DNA of 64,000 bases from Aphrophora alni. Lineage: Eukaryota; Arthropoda; Insecta; Hemiptera; Aphrophoridae. The stretch is taken from NCBI GenBank assembly GCA_963513935.1, contig OY740770.1:90363801-90427800 (forward strand), written 5' to 3'. The notes beneath the pieces were generated by a model, which did not search any database, had not been told where the DNA came from, and saw nothing but the letters and a program-made list of their open reading frames with translations. Made by a program: the position numbers and the translations under genes. The first letter of the stretch is position 1, and each line of letters opens with the position of its first letter. Positions 41,480-51,401 of this stretch are shown here, one piece after another.

Positions 41480-42095
41480 GACCGTATGTGATCCAGGGTT
41501 ATAATGGATAAAAAATAGGCTTTTTGAAAGGTTACCACTTCTTTTGAATTTGAATCTTGGCTTCAATAAACGCAGTGGGTTACAGAAGCTCTCATTATTT
41601 ATTGCTTCACCTTTACGTTTGAAGACAAATAAAATTGGATCTTCCATATCCCAGAATATCGACGTCACAAAGTTTCCTGTTGACAACTGGGTTTTAAACT
41701 GTTTTGCTGTAAGAGATGAAGGATGTTTCTACACCAAACTTTTTCGCTTACTCCCTCGTTCAAAATGATGGACCCATGTTTCATCAACTGTGATTATTTG
41801 CTTTAATAAATGCGTCTCCTTCTACTTCATAACGTTCCAAATGCTTCTGAAAAAGTTTCAAACGATTGTCTTTGTGTATGCTGGCCAAATGATGTGAAAC
41901 ATAGCGAGCTTTTACTTTTCTAAAGTTTAAAGAATCATGGATGATTGAATATGCTGAGCCATGACTAATATTTAACTCACTCTTAATTTCACCAACATTC
42001 AACTTGTTGAACCACTTTAATAGCCTATTGTCCTTAGTCTCTGAAGTGGAAGATCTACCAGGACGTTCACACAGAGAAATTCTACCACTTTAAAA
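41480..42095 (-). pseudogene. mariner transposase relic
   Basis: The minus strand contains a RPGRSSTSET-like piece and then NVGEIKSELNISHGSAY (second helix-turn-helix). Next are NFRKVKARYVSHHL and RYEVEGDAF, the segment preceding the first catalytic Asp in mariner-family transposases. Later come FWDME.PILF and KRKGEAIN (the region around the second Asp) and a KPRFKFKRSG end matching the KPA..SKR motif. Frame breaks and stops separate the pieces, and the intact DD(34)D triad is not present. Known family order plus visible motifs make this secure as a dead mariner copy. Confidence 0.8.
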
Positions 42096-43089
42096 GCGAT
42101 AACTCCATATGCAAATCATATTTTAACAACATATGGTATTCCATGTATACAAAATTGTGTATACATTTAAATAACTTAAGATGATGACTTAATCATTAAA
42201 ACATTGCTTTGTTCCAAATTTAAGGTTTTTTTTTATAATAACTTTTTATTTGATTAACGACTAAAATCAATGACTTTGAACTAAATCTAATTCGTTTTGA
42301 ACATTCTATCTAGTAATGAAATCAGTCTTTATTAATAATTCATGAGTAGACATATAGTTATGACTAAAAAATTTCACCAAAACTATGGCTTAACTCTAAT
42401 CATTTGAAACATTTAAATGAGTTTATCATTATGTTAGAAAACTACTATTTACGAAACATATTAATTGTACTATTTCATAACTGTCTACATTTTACTCATT
42501 GTACAATGTTTTAATGTTTTATTTCCATAATTCTGTTTAAGAACCTGTAAGAATAACTTTAAGGAAAAATTAAATTTTAAAATTTACTTTTGCAATACGA
42601 TAATATCTCAAATGAAAATTAATAGGTATGGTCTTATAAATAATTATCAGGTATTTTCTTATAATATATATTCAACTAATAAATAAAAAGGTTATTATGT
42701 TGGGCGTATAAATGCTATTATTTATATGTATATAATAAAAATTATTTACTGTAGTACTTGTAATATGATTATACTACTTTGTGTGGAATCGGGACTATTA
42801 CATGGCATTATATTTTTTACATATTGGTTGAGAAGTACTAAAATAGTAAAATTGATGCATATTATGAAGAAAATGGCTTCAGAAAATTATTGTTAATGAA
42901 TTTGATGTAAACGTGAAGACCATATTGAATAAATTACATTGATTACTGACCTAATTTATTGTGATCTCTTTATCACTACTCAACTAAATATATATTAACC
43001 TCAAAACCGAATTTTCTTGTTAACAAATTAAGTTTTTGTTTGGTTATTTTGTGACAGGTCTATCTACTGCAAATGGAGGTACACAAATT
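42096..43089. other. AT-rich intergenic DNA
   Basis: No feature can be supported in this stretch. Confidence 0.5.
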
Positions 43090-43740
43090 ATACTTTCCTT
43101 ACATTCAAGAGTTTCAAAAAATTATATTGACTCTTAGAGTATGTAGAAATGTGTAACATATTAATTGATATTACGACTTATAAGAATTCATTTCAAAACG
43201 ATAAAACATAAGGGACATCCTTTAAGTAACAACGTTAGTTTTGAAATATAATTGTTGCATCCTCACTAATCATAGCTGAAAGAGCTAAAATATTAAAAAT
43301 ATTATAGAAAAGAGAAAAAAAAAACTTATTATATCAACTTACCCAGAACAAGCAAATAGTTATTTACAATAATTAGTAAATAGGTTACATACTATTCTAG
43401 GATAAAAACAGTAATATCTAACTGTAGATACATTGTTTTAAAATAATTTGCAGAAACTGCTATTTTATCTGAGTAAATTTGATTTTTTACAACGCAAGTA
43501 TTACTGTTACTATAATAAATATTATAAACCACCTGTGTTTACAAGTGATTGATTGCAGGCTATAGCTATCTGTCATAATGTCCACCTATAATAGAAGGGG
43601 ACATATTGTTATTCTACGATATAGAAGATGGGTCGATATAATGAAAAATGTTTTAATGCAATGTATCAAAACACATCCTTTTAAAATAAATATTAAATAA
43701 AACATTATATTATTATTTATCAGGTCGTGTATAATATTGT
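43090..43740 (-). repeat. Old dispersed repeat, family B, copy 2
   Basis: Inverted counterpart of 10560-11200. The reverse complement shows GGACATTATGACAGAT (near 43583), ACAGGTGGTTTATAATATT (near 43525) and ATGTTACACATTTCTACATA (near 43150), in the same order as copy 1. It is non-coding and diverged. Confidence 0.6.
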
Positions 43741-44518
43741 AACTCCAATATTTAGAGTTTTAATTAAAATCATAATGACATGTAAGGTCTCACTGTTTCA
43801 TAACGTTTTCTTAATTTGCCATTTTTGTTAATCAATTCAAAACGACGCCATTGCGGTTAAAATAATACTTATAATTGTAATATACACCTGTGTCAGCGTT
43901 AATTACTTATTTAAATTTACAAGATGATATTGAAATATTTTGTTTTGTTACTATTATTATATATCACTGTTATTTTGAATCTTTATACTTACACTCTATC
44001 CTTAACTCCAATATGACGATTCTCCTAAACCTTCCAATAATATTGAGTACTCGGCTAACCTCCATCACGAATAATACATGGCAAATATCTAAATGCAAAA
44101 ACTAAATGTTGGTATCTATTTTTGGATTGAGCAAAAGATGATTATATATTTTATGTCCAAACTTGAGCAACGATACCCTTTGCATGTCAAGTAGTAACCT
44201 GGTTTGAAAAACAATTCAAATATTGCAAATCCATCTGAATTATCCAAAGTAGTGCCATTGAGTAGAAATTACTATAGTTATTAAACGTATTATGAAATTT
44301 TTTAAAAAATATACGTAAAACTTAGTATTTAACAACAGACTCCTACTTTATATTAGGGTATTTAAACTGTAGTTTTACAGCAATATGTCCCTTATTTACC
44401 ATCGTAGCACTTGGTATCGCTGGTTGTAGATTTAAAATAAAATGCTATTACTGTATTTATTAGTTCCAAAGCATTATAAAAAATATAATAGTAGACAGGG
44501 CAGGGATTTGGCCGTAAC
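43741..44518. other. AT-rich intergenic DNA
   Basis: No feature can be supported. The 71-codon frame at 43890-44105 has no recognisable motif. Confidence 0.5.
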
Positions 44519-44539
44519 ATGGGCTCTTATGGAGTTATT

Positions 44540-44900
44540 CTCGACCAATCAGAATCGTCCATTTGGTCACGTGACCGCTTCTCGTCCAATCAGAATGCTT
44601 CATTTATAACTTCAACTGCAACGCCGCTTTTCATCCAATCAGAATGCTCCATTTATAATTTCAACTGCACCGACTTGCGACCTACCCGTCCGCTTTCTTT
44701 GGTTTTGGTAGAATAAATTGCACCGTCTTGTGCATAATTGCCGGCTTTGTTTTTCAACTAATATACAACGACTTGCGTCCCAACCGTCCACTATCGTGTA
44801 TTCAATATAAAATGTACCGACTAGCCCTTAGCCATCCAGTTTTTCAGCGTGGACAGACAACAACAAAACTTTTTTTCATTTTTTAGCTTACGACGTAATG
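44540..44900 (+). promoter_or_regulatory. CCAAT-box-rich promoter-like block
   Basis: Three CCAATCAGAAT motifs lie at about 44545, 44586 and 44635. The second and third are part of a tandem duplication of about 49 bp that also contains CATTTATAA (TATA-like) and TTCAACTGCA. A perfect 12-bp palindrome with an E-box core, GGTCACGTGACC, sits at about 44565-44576. The composition shifts sharply from the AT-rich left flank. It lies just upstream of a small plus-strand open frame and the left iterons, so it may drive transcription into the palindromic complex. Confidence 0.5.
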
Positions 44901-45240
44901 ACTTCAACCCGTTATCGTTTCGTGCTGCCCTTAAACATACGCATACCAAGTATTTTCTACAAACAGTAAGGATATTATAGAGGTGTTTAAAATTAAAGGT
45001 CTAACACTTAACCTTTATACATCTGAAAAACTGAACTTTGAAAAACTTATAGACATGGTTTTGAGCGAAGCTAAACTGTCTTTACAAATTGAAGAGAATA
45101 GAATAAGAAGAAATAAAAATGTAGATATTGTAACTGTAAAGGAAACAAAAGTATTTAAAGTAACGGGTCCTAATAGGAGATATGTAGGGAATTATGATAC
45201 TATGCCATATGGTTACAAAAAAAAACAAAGAATTCAATAA
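44898..45240 (+). CDS. Small basic hypothetical protein, possibly frameshifted
   Basis: An ATG at 44898 opens a 24-codon frame. A second frame, offset by +1, is open from 44935 to 45240 without its own ATG before about 45055 (GTG at 44983) and ends in a lysine/arginine-rich tail (YGYKKKQRIQ). Together they could represent one protein of about 110 residues with a single frame change, a spliced gene, or chance. The upstream CCAAT/TATA-like block and the non-repetitive, lysine-rich composition favour something real. I do not recognise the family. It lies immediately left of the iterons of the giant palindrome and has no counterpart on the palindrome's right side. Confidence 0.35.
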
Positions 45241-45284
45241 GGTTTGTTATTAAGGGGAAAATATATATCACAGCTTATGTATTT

Positions 45285-46015
45285 GTCTGAGTCCACGGCC
45301 TACTTGTATCAGCTGGTTCATTTAATGTGTTATATATAATGTGTTAAGATAGTTAAACTAACCTATAAGTTTTTGCCCACCACGGCCTATCAGCTGGTAC
45401 AATTAATGTGTATTTATATAATGTGTTAAGATAGTAAACCTAACCTAAAGTTTCCTACTTTTGCCCACCACAGCCTATCAGCTGGTACAATAATGTGTTA
45501 TATATATATATATATATATAATGTGTTATATATTTATATAATGTGTTAAGATAGTTAACCTAACCTATTAAAGTTTCCTACTTTTGCCTATGTTCACCAC
45601 AGCCAATCAGCTGGTACAATAATGTGTTATATATATATATATATATATATATATAATGTGTTATATATTTATATAATGTGTTAAGATAGTTAACCTATGT
45701 CTGCAAAGTTTTGGCCCACCACGGCCTATCAGCTGGTAAATTTAATGTGTTATATATTCATATAACGTGTTAAGATAGTTAAACTAACCTATAAGTTTTT
45801 GCCCACCACGGCCTATCAGCTAGTACAATTAATGTGTTATATATTTATATAATGTGTTAAGATAGTTAACCTAACCTATTAGAGTTTCCTACTTTTGCCC
45901 ACCACGACCTAGGTACATTTAATGTGTATAATGTGTTAAACGTAGTTTCCTCCGTTGTCTACCAGGGTGTAGCACATGTGTTTATGTATCGTGTTAAAAT
46001 ATTGTTAACCTATGC
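45285..46015 (+). repeat. Iteron array, left side (about 100-bp units)
   Basis: Tandem units contain AATGTGTTATATATTTATA, then AATGTGTTAAGATAGTTAAC, then CTAACCTATAAGTTTCC, then TACTTTTGCCCACCAC, then GCCTATCAGCTGGTACAAT, with variable TA stretches. About seven units are seen. The inverted counterpart is at about 59990-60624, and same-orientation copies fill 61195-64000. The invariant GTTAAGATAGTTAAC part and the CAGCTG core suggest protein-binding iterons, but no binding protein is shown. Confidence 0.85.
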
Positions 46016-46049
46016 TTACCACAGCCCACACGGGTGTTAGTCTGGCCAC

Positions 46050-46215
46050 TATTTAACAACCGAAATATATTTTTACCAACCGATTTACCAACCAAAACCA
46101 ACCGATTTACCAACCAAAACCAACCGATTTACCAACCAAAACCAACCGATTTACCAACCAAAATATACTTTTACCAACCGAAATATACTTTTAGCAACCG
46201 ATTTTCCAACCGAAA
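46050..46215. repeat. ACCAACCGATTTACCAACCAAA tandem repeats, left arm
   Basis: Short units of about 22 bp (ACCAACCGATTTACC plus AACCAAA), repeated three to four times, and then related AACCGAAATATACTTTTA units. The same motif, as its reverse complement, borders the pentamer array at about 49845-49910, so it marks both ends of the gene-bearing segment. The mirrored copies in the right arm are at about 59735-59930 and 56060-56155. Confidence 0.85.
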
Positions 46216-46254
46216 TATACTTTTAGCAACCCAAACATCCACCCGATAGGGCGA

Positions 46255-46480
46255 CCTATGCCCGGTCTTTGCTCCCCCCTGCGGGAACCCCCCACCACCA
46301 CCTCCCAGCGCGTCTGGTAGCGACCGATGCCCGGCCTTTGCTTCCCCCTGCGGGAACCCCCCACCTCCCAGCGCGTGTGTGTGTGCGTTGAAGTGACAGC
46401 ATATTGGTCTCAGCCCGGGGCCAAATCCCTGCCCTCTAGGTTTCTCTCCCCAACAATATTGTAGTGTCCACAGGTTACTC
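46255..46480. repeat. GC-rich tandem duplication, left arm
   Basis: Two direct copies of about 65 bp (TGCCCGGYCTTTGCT, then CTGCGGGAACCCCCCACC, then CTCCCAGCGCGT). They are much richer in G and C than the surroundings. The mirror image in the right arm is at about 59540-59710. It is non-coding; the glycine/proline open frames over it are by-products. Confidence 0.75.
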
Positions 46481-46718
46481 AATCGACTACCAGAGTGTAG
46501 CACCGGTCAACCACCCAAAGTTAAAACAAGGTGACTCACACGGTTGGTAAATAATATGAAAACGTGTAGATGTTTTAATAATGTATTCTCTCAGTTTAAA
46601 AAAGTTACATTAAAGAATACTATAATAATAACGAGAATAAACACAGAGTTGAGTCAACTACCCAACCAATCCATGGTCCCCAGATTATTATTTTACGGGT
46701 TTTGAGTCACACACAAAC

Positions 46719-47048
46719 TTACAACATTACATTCCTATATTTACATCTCCGAAACATACACCTGCACAAGTCACCATGACAGTCTGACTGTTTACAAAAT
46801 AATAAGTCTTTAATATAAAACTTTTGACAGTTCAGTACACAACAACTATAACACTGGTCCGATGTCGATACAGTTCCTGTGCCAACAGTGGTTGTCGTAG
46901 ATAAGCTGTACAGATCCATTACCGGTACGTTCCAATACCTGCACCTACAATGGCAAAATCTGAATGCCTGGCACTTTGTACATGCCAGGCCGTCAACTTG
47001 ACATTCGGGTGCTTTAAAACATTTGTTAGCACAACAGTACCCGGTCAT
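46719..47048 (-). CDS. Cysteine-rich 109-residue protein, left-arm copy
   Basis: The frame has 109 codons with 18 cysteines, clustered as CC, CxxC, CHCRC and CYSCC near the N-terminus and middle, and CRC near the C-terminus. A short Ser/Thr-rich linker (LSTTTT) lies between them. There is no signal peptide or membrane segment. The pattern suggests a small zinc-binding protein. The amino-acid sequence is identical in the right-arm copy at 58913-59242, which suggests selection or recent sequence homogenisation. It is divergently transcribed from the large gene, with 238 bp between the two ATGs in a shared control region. I do not recognise the family. Confidence 0.65.
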   Translation of the reverse strand: MTGYCCANKCFKAPECQVDGLACTKCQAFRFCHCRCRYWNVPVMDLYSLSTTTTVGTGTVSTSDQCYSCCVLNCQKFYIKDLLFCKQSDCHGDLCRCMFRRCKYRNVML

Positions 47049-47286
47049 ATAGGTAAGAAAGGGGGGTCGCGTCGCTTTCTGCTACCTCGTTTCGGCTACC
47101 ATTCCAAGGTCAGGTGTGTTTGACAGACAGGTTCTGACTGGTCTAGCCGGATTGTACAACAGTGCGTAACAATGTTACTGCGCATGCGTACTACTCGCGA
47201 TTACTTAACTGTTTAAGAAAGGAGATTAGATGGAGATAGCTCAGTTTACGTTAGTAGCTTGAATAGTGAACGTGGCCCCTTCCTAG
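47049..47286. promoter_or_regulatory. Bidirectional control region, left arm
   Basis: It lies between divergent ATGs. It contains TGCGCATGCGTA (47179-47190), a near-perfect NRF-1/Ewg-type palindromic site, a TCGCGA 14 bp further on, and the outer copy of the 38-52-bp inverted repeat (47061-47112). A CCT-rich stretch precedes the large-gene ATG at 47287. No TATA box is visible, in keeping with an NRF-1-type promoter. Confidence 0.55.
47061..47112 (+). repeat. Inverted repeat bracketing the large gene, left arm, outer copy
   Basis: Starts GGGGGGTCGCGTCG and ends TTTCGGCTACCATTCCAAGG with TCA. Its reverse complement recurs at 49729-49766, just after the large gene's stop. The outer copy has a 14-bp insertion relative to the inner one. 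Confidence 0.8.
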
Positions 47287-49633
47287 ATGTATAAGGTCTC
47301 CGAGCTCTTGGGTAGCAGGATTAAACCAACCAACGAACGATTTGGACTTTGGCTTCTGGAAGAAAATCTGCACAACAACAACCTGGTAACAGATATTGGA
47401 AATATTAATTATTCGCAAGGAGAAGAGTTGCTGTCCGGAGTTAATATAAAACCACTAACTCCGCTTACAAAACCATTCTGCGACAACATAATGCTTGTTA
47501 AAATAACCGACAGTTCGGATTGCGAACAAGGGAAGAGCCTCGTAAAGAAGAATATCTGTGGAGTATTTAACAGTTATCTTCGTGGGAAATTTACGGATTT
47601 TGTTTCCGCAAGACATGGCGTAAAAGTAAAATTACCATTCCCTTTGAATGGAAAGAGACCTATGGCGAAACGTGTATGCAATATTATTGGAGCAGATGGG
47701 ATGCAAGCCATTGCAAAGAAATTTAAAAATCCCATTGCAATCCCCTACAAGGTAGAGTTAGCGGATGTTGAGTTGGCTACTCTACAGGAAAAAATGCCCG
47801 AAATACTATTGGAGCTGCAAACCCACGACTTCTACCTTATGGATTTAGACATTACACAAAATTTTGTGGGGATCTTTAACAAGCGAGAGATGTGTGAGCA
47901 TTTAGTACAGGACCATGACTTTCGTTACCAAGGCGGCCAGTACAAAGAAAACTACAATACAATTGTTAACAACGACAAGTCTGTTGGGATAGATTGCCTA
48001 ACCTGGATTACTCCTACTGGTGCAAGAGTAAAAATCTACAACAAGTTCGTGTGCCAAATTACGAGTCCTGGCGTTAACAAACAAATTGGTAACCACATTG
48101 TGGATTTTGTCAACTGTCCAGACTCCAGATTAAGACAGACGTTTCTGTCCCCACTGGGTAAGGAGCATGGCATTACAAGATTGGAGGCTACGATCTACAA
48201 CGGTAGCGGCGACCATCCTCTGGACAGCTGTGTAACGCTCCTGGAAGACAGCAAAATTTATTTCCAGGAAGCCCCGTTCTACTCTGTTGCCATCCCTAAA
48301 ATGTGGACGATCTCATTAAAATTAGCTGACAGTCTCCAGAACAGTTGCTGTGTAGTGTACAATAATCTTTTACAATATGCCTACTGGGGAAACAGTAACA
48401 CGAGGAAGTTAACCGGGGTGCAACTTACTTTACCAAGCGACCAAGACCAGAGGAAAAAAATAATTAATTACGTACTCTCTGCATATAGTTTTAACTATTT
48501 GCCTGTAAATTACTTGGAGATAGTGGAAGATGTCGCTAATAGAGAGCATGTTAGTGTGGTACAAAAGTGCTACATTAAGAGTGGCGAGACATTCTTCTCG
48601 AAATCTAGTACTGCTTTCTCGGTGATTTGTAAAGATGTAAGCCTCGAGAACTGTGGGATGGTTCCAACGAGTAATATTATTCCACAGATTTTACAGAAGA
48701 GAACGAATATTACAAACAGGCTACAACCCTACAATATAAAGGAAACAGAACCATTCTCCACCGTTTACCTACTGTCTGCGAAGAAACGAAAACTGGAACT
48801 GGAAGAAATTGACTTAAAACGGAGAAAATGTGGAATACATGGAACATGCTGCTTCCTTAAAAGAGGAATACAAAGAAATGCAGGAGAAAGAGAAAATTAT
48901 TAGAGAGACAAGAGAGCGGATGGGCTCATATTTTAACAAGACGTGGAAGAATTTAGATATACATGCAGACTACAAGGTTTCCGCATTTACCGTTAACACT
49001 AAAGCGAAATATTCCTTTGTTGGAATACTCGCAGAAAGAGATGGGAGTAAAAGTGTTTACTTCTTTAAAGGAAAGTACAAATCGTGGCTAATGGATGCCT
49101 ACAACGACAAACAAAATTTAACAAAAGAGGGGTTTGTTTTAACCTCCAACAACGACCTGGACATTGTGCATTTAGCGACAGAAGAAACAATTTTTACATT
49201 TACGACGAATGGACTTACCAGTTTTAATAATCATTCTTTTCCGAAGATAGAGCATTTTAAGCCACTAACAGATGCTTGGAAAAAACCAAAAGATTTCCCC
49301 TACAACCAGGACGAAGTGGAGCAAGTATCCACCCTTGGCATGCAAGAAATAAAAGGCAAAGTTATTCCAAGAAAGTGTCGTCGGCTGGAAGAGCTGGAAG
49401 AAGGGACAGAATTAGTAGTGTGTGGAATCAAACAAATTGATTACAGACATAAGATCCGTTATATTTTGCAGTTCCAAAATCTAGATGAATTGTATGTTTC
49501 GAATTATTGGTTAGAAAGAGAAATAAAAGTGCTAAATGTAGATTTAAACTATAAATTTAATGTTAAATTGGACAAGATAAAAACCACTGCAATTAAGCAC
49601 AAAGAAAGAGTTGTTTTCTGTGCTTGTAATTAA
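47287..49633 (+). pseudogene. Large Rep-like protein, left-arm copy, broken by a frameshift
   Basis: This is the counterpart of the intact gene at 56338-58674. Frame one runs 47287-48903 (538 codons). An extra base near 48830 shifts the frame, and the remainder continues to the stop at 49633 (residues from KLEYMEHAA onward in the intact copy). There is also a 9-bp in-frame insertion at about 48310 (ISL after MWT) and about ten amino-acid replacements. The upstream in-frame TAG just before ATG 47287 confirms that this ATG is the start. The damage is slight, so inactivation is recent or the shift is an assembly error. Confidence 0.85.
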
Positions 49634-49728
49634 AAATAAATAAATAAATGTTTTAAAATAATATTCTTTGTAATTTGTTACCTCCATTCCACCAAAACTC
49701 TTTTTAGTAGAGATGAAGATATTTGATG

Positions 49729-49766
49729 TGACCTTGGAATTGTAGCCGAAAACGACACGACCCCCC
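49729..49766 (-). repeat. Inverted repeat bracketing the large gene, left arm, inner copy
   Basis: Starts TGACCTTGGAAT and ends CGACACGACCCCCC, the reverse complement of 47061-47112 without the 14-bp insertion. It lies about 95 bp after the stop codon of the large gene. Confidence 0.8.
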
Positions 49767-49912
49767 AACCCCCATTTTTCCTTTTTAAATATATAACGTC
49801 GTAACGTTTGTTAGGAACCGATTTACCAAACCATAGATAAAATTACCAAGATTTGGTTGGTAAATTGGTTGCAAAAAGTATATTTTGGTTGGTAAATCGG
49901 TTGGTATTGGTT

Positions 49913-50695
49913 AGGTTAGGTTAGGTTAGGTCTGGTTAGGATAGGTTAGGATAGGTTAGGTTAGGTTAGGTCTGGTTAGGATAGGTTAGGATAGGTTAGG
50001 TTATGTTAGGTTAGGTTAGGATAGGATAGGTTAGGTTAGGTTAGGTTAGGATAGGTTAGGTTAGGTTAGGATAGGTTATGTTAGGTGAGGTTAGGTTAGG
50101 TTAGGATAGGTTAGGTTAGGTTAGGTTAGGTTTTTAGGAGAATGGTTGTTAGGTTAGGTTAGGATAGGATAGGTTAGGTTAGGTTAGGATAGGTTAGGTT
50201 AGGTTAGGTCTGGTTAGGAAAGGTTAGGTTATGTTAGGTTAGGTTAGGATAGGATAGGTTAGGTTAGGTTAGGTTAGGATAGGTTAGGTTAGGTTAGGAT
50301 AGGTTATGTTAGGTGAGGTTAGGTTAGGTTAGGATAGGTTAGGTTAGGTCTGGTTAGGATAGGTTAGGATAGGTTAGGTTAGGTTAGGTCTGGTTAGGAT
50401 AGGTTAGGATAGGTTAGGTTAGGTTAGGTTAGGATAGGATAGGTTAGGTTAGGTTAGGTTAGGATAGGTTAGGTTAGGTTGGATAGGTTATGTTAGGTGA
50501 GGTTAGGTTAGGTTAGGATAGGTAAGGTTATTTTAGGTTAGGTTTTTAGGAGAATGGTTGTTAGGTTAGGTTAGGATAGGATAGGTTAGGTTAGGTTAGG
50601 TTAGGATAGGTTAGGTTAGGTTAGGATAGGTTATGTTAGGTTAGGTTAGGTTAGGTTAGGATAGGTTAGGTTAGGTTAGGTTAGGTTTTTAGGAG
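49913..50695 (+). repeat. TTAGG-type pentamer array, left arm
   Basis: About 780 bp of TTAGG with frequent ATAGG, TTATG and TCTGG variants. A TTTTTAGGAGAATGGTTG insert recurs at about 50131, 50545 and 50686, which shows a higher-order unit near 414 bp. TTAGG is the canonical insect telomere repeat, but this array is degenerate and internal. It points toward the axis of the palindrome. Confidence 0.9.
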
Positions 50696-50772
50696 AATGG
50701 TTGCCACACGCCCGGGAGATGGTAGGGGTGGGGTGGAGGTTGGTAGGCATGTGGCAACCATTCTCCTAAAAA
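50687..50772. repeat. Axis of the giant palindrome: hairpin with G-rich loop
   Basis: TAGGAGAATGGTTGCCACA (ending at 50708) and its reverse complement (from 50750) flank a 41-nt asymmetric loop, 50709-50749. The loop is G-rich, with runs GGG, GGGG and GGGG, which could form a G-quadruplex. The pentamer arrays diverge from this point. Confidence 0.85.
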
Positions 50773-51123
50773 CCTAACCTAACCTAACCTAACCTATCCT
50801 AACCTAACCTAACCTAACCTAACATAACCTATCCTAACCTAACCTAACCTATCCTAACCTAACCTAACCTAACCTAACCTAACCTATCCTATCCTAACCT
50901 AACCTAACGTCACCTAACATAACCTATCCTAACCTAACCTAACCTATCCTAACCTAACCTAACCTGACCTAACCTAACCTAACCTCACCTAACATAACCT
51001 ATCCTAACCTAACCTAACCTATCCTAACCTAACCTAACCTAACCTATCCTATCCTAACCTAACCTAACATAACCTAACCTATCCTAACCTATCCTAACCA
51101 GACCTAACCTAACCTAACCTATC
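50770..51123 (-). repeat. CCTAA-type pentamer array, right arm, proximal part
   Basis: Reverse-complement counterpart of the left TTAGG array. It is interrupted at 51123/51124 by the gypsy element and resumes at 56017 for about 50 bp. The last five bases, CTATC, are the target duplication. Confidence 0.9.
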
Positions 51124-51306
51124 TGTTATGTAATCTGTATTAGCAATATTAAGTTAACATTGTAGCAACATGTCCTGGCTACGATGCGCAGCCAGCAGTC
51201 TTACAATGAACAGCGACTGAAGTAGATTGCTTAATAATAAAACTGGTACTTCTAAATATTGTAATGTATACATTTATTTAAATAATTTATAAACCCGAAC
51301 ATAACA
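51124..51306 (+). repeat. 5' LTR of the second gypsy element (183 bp)
   Basis: Short LTR with TG...CA ends and an AATAAAAC polyadenylation-like motif near 51236. It is identical to the 3' LTR except at one base. Confidence 0.95.
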
Positions 51307-51401
51307 TGGTGGCAGCGGTGTAAACCAGATTTAATAAGAATTCAGATAAAGTGTTAACTAGTTTGCAAAACAAAAAATAGTTTCTATTTTACTACGGAAA
51401 A

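Noticed and set aside
45285..46015. CRISPR-like array
   Set aside because: The units are contiguous and variable without unique spacers, in eukaryotic-type AT-rich DNA. They are satellite or iteron repeats.
49913..51123. A functional chromosome end
   Set aside because: The arrays are degenerate, internal, in opposite orientations and contain a retrotransposon. They may be telomere-derived but are not a terminus.
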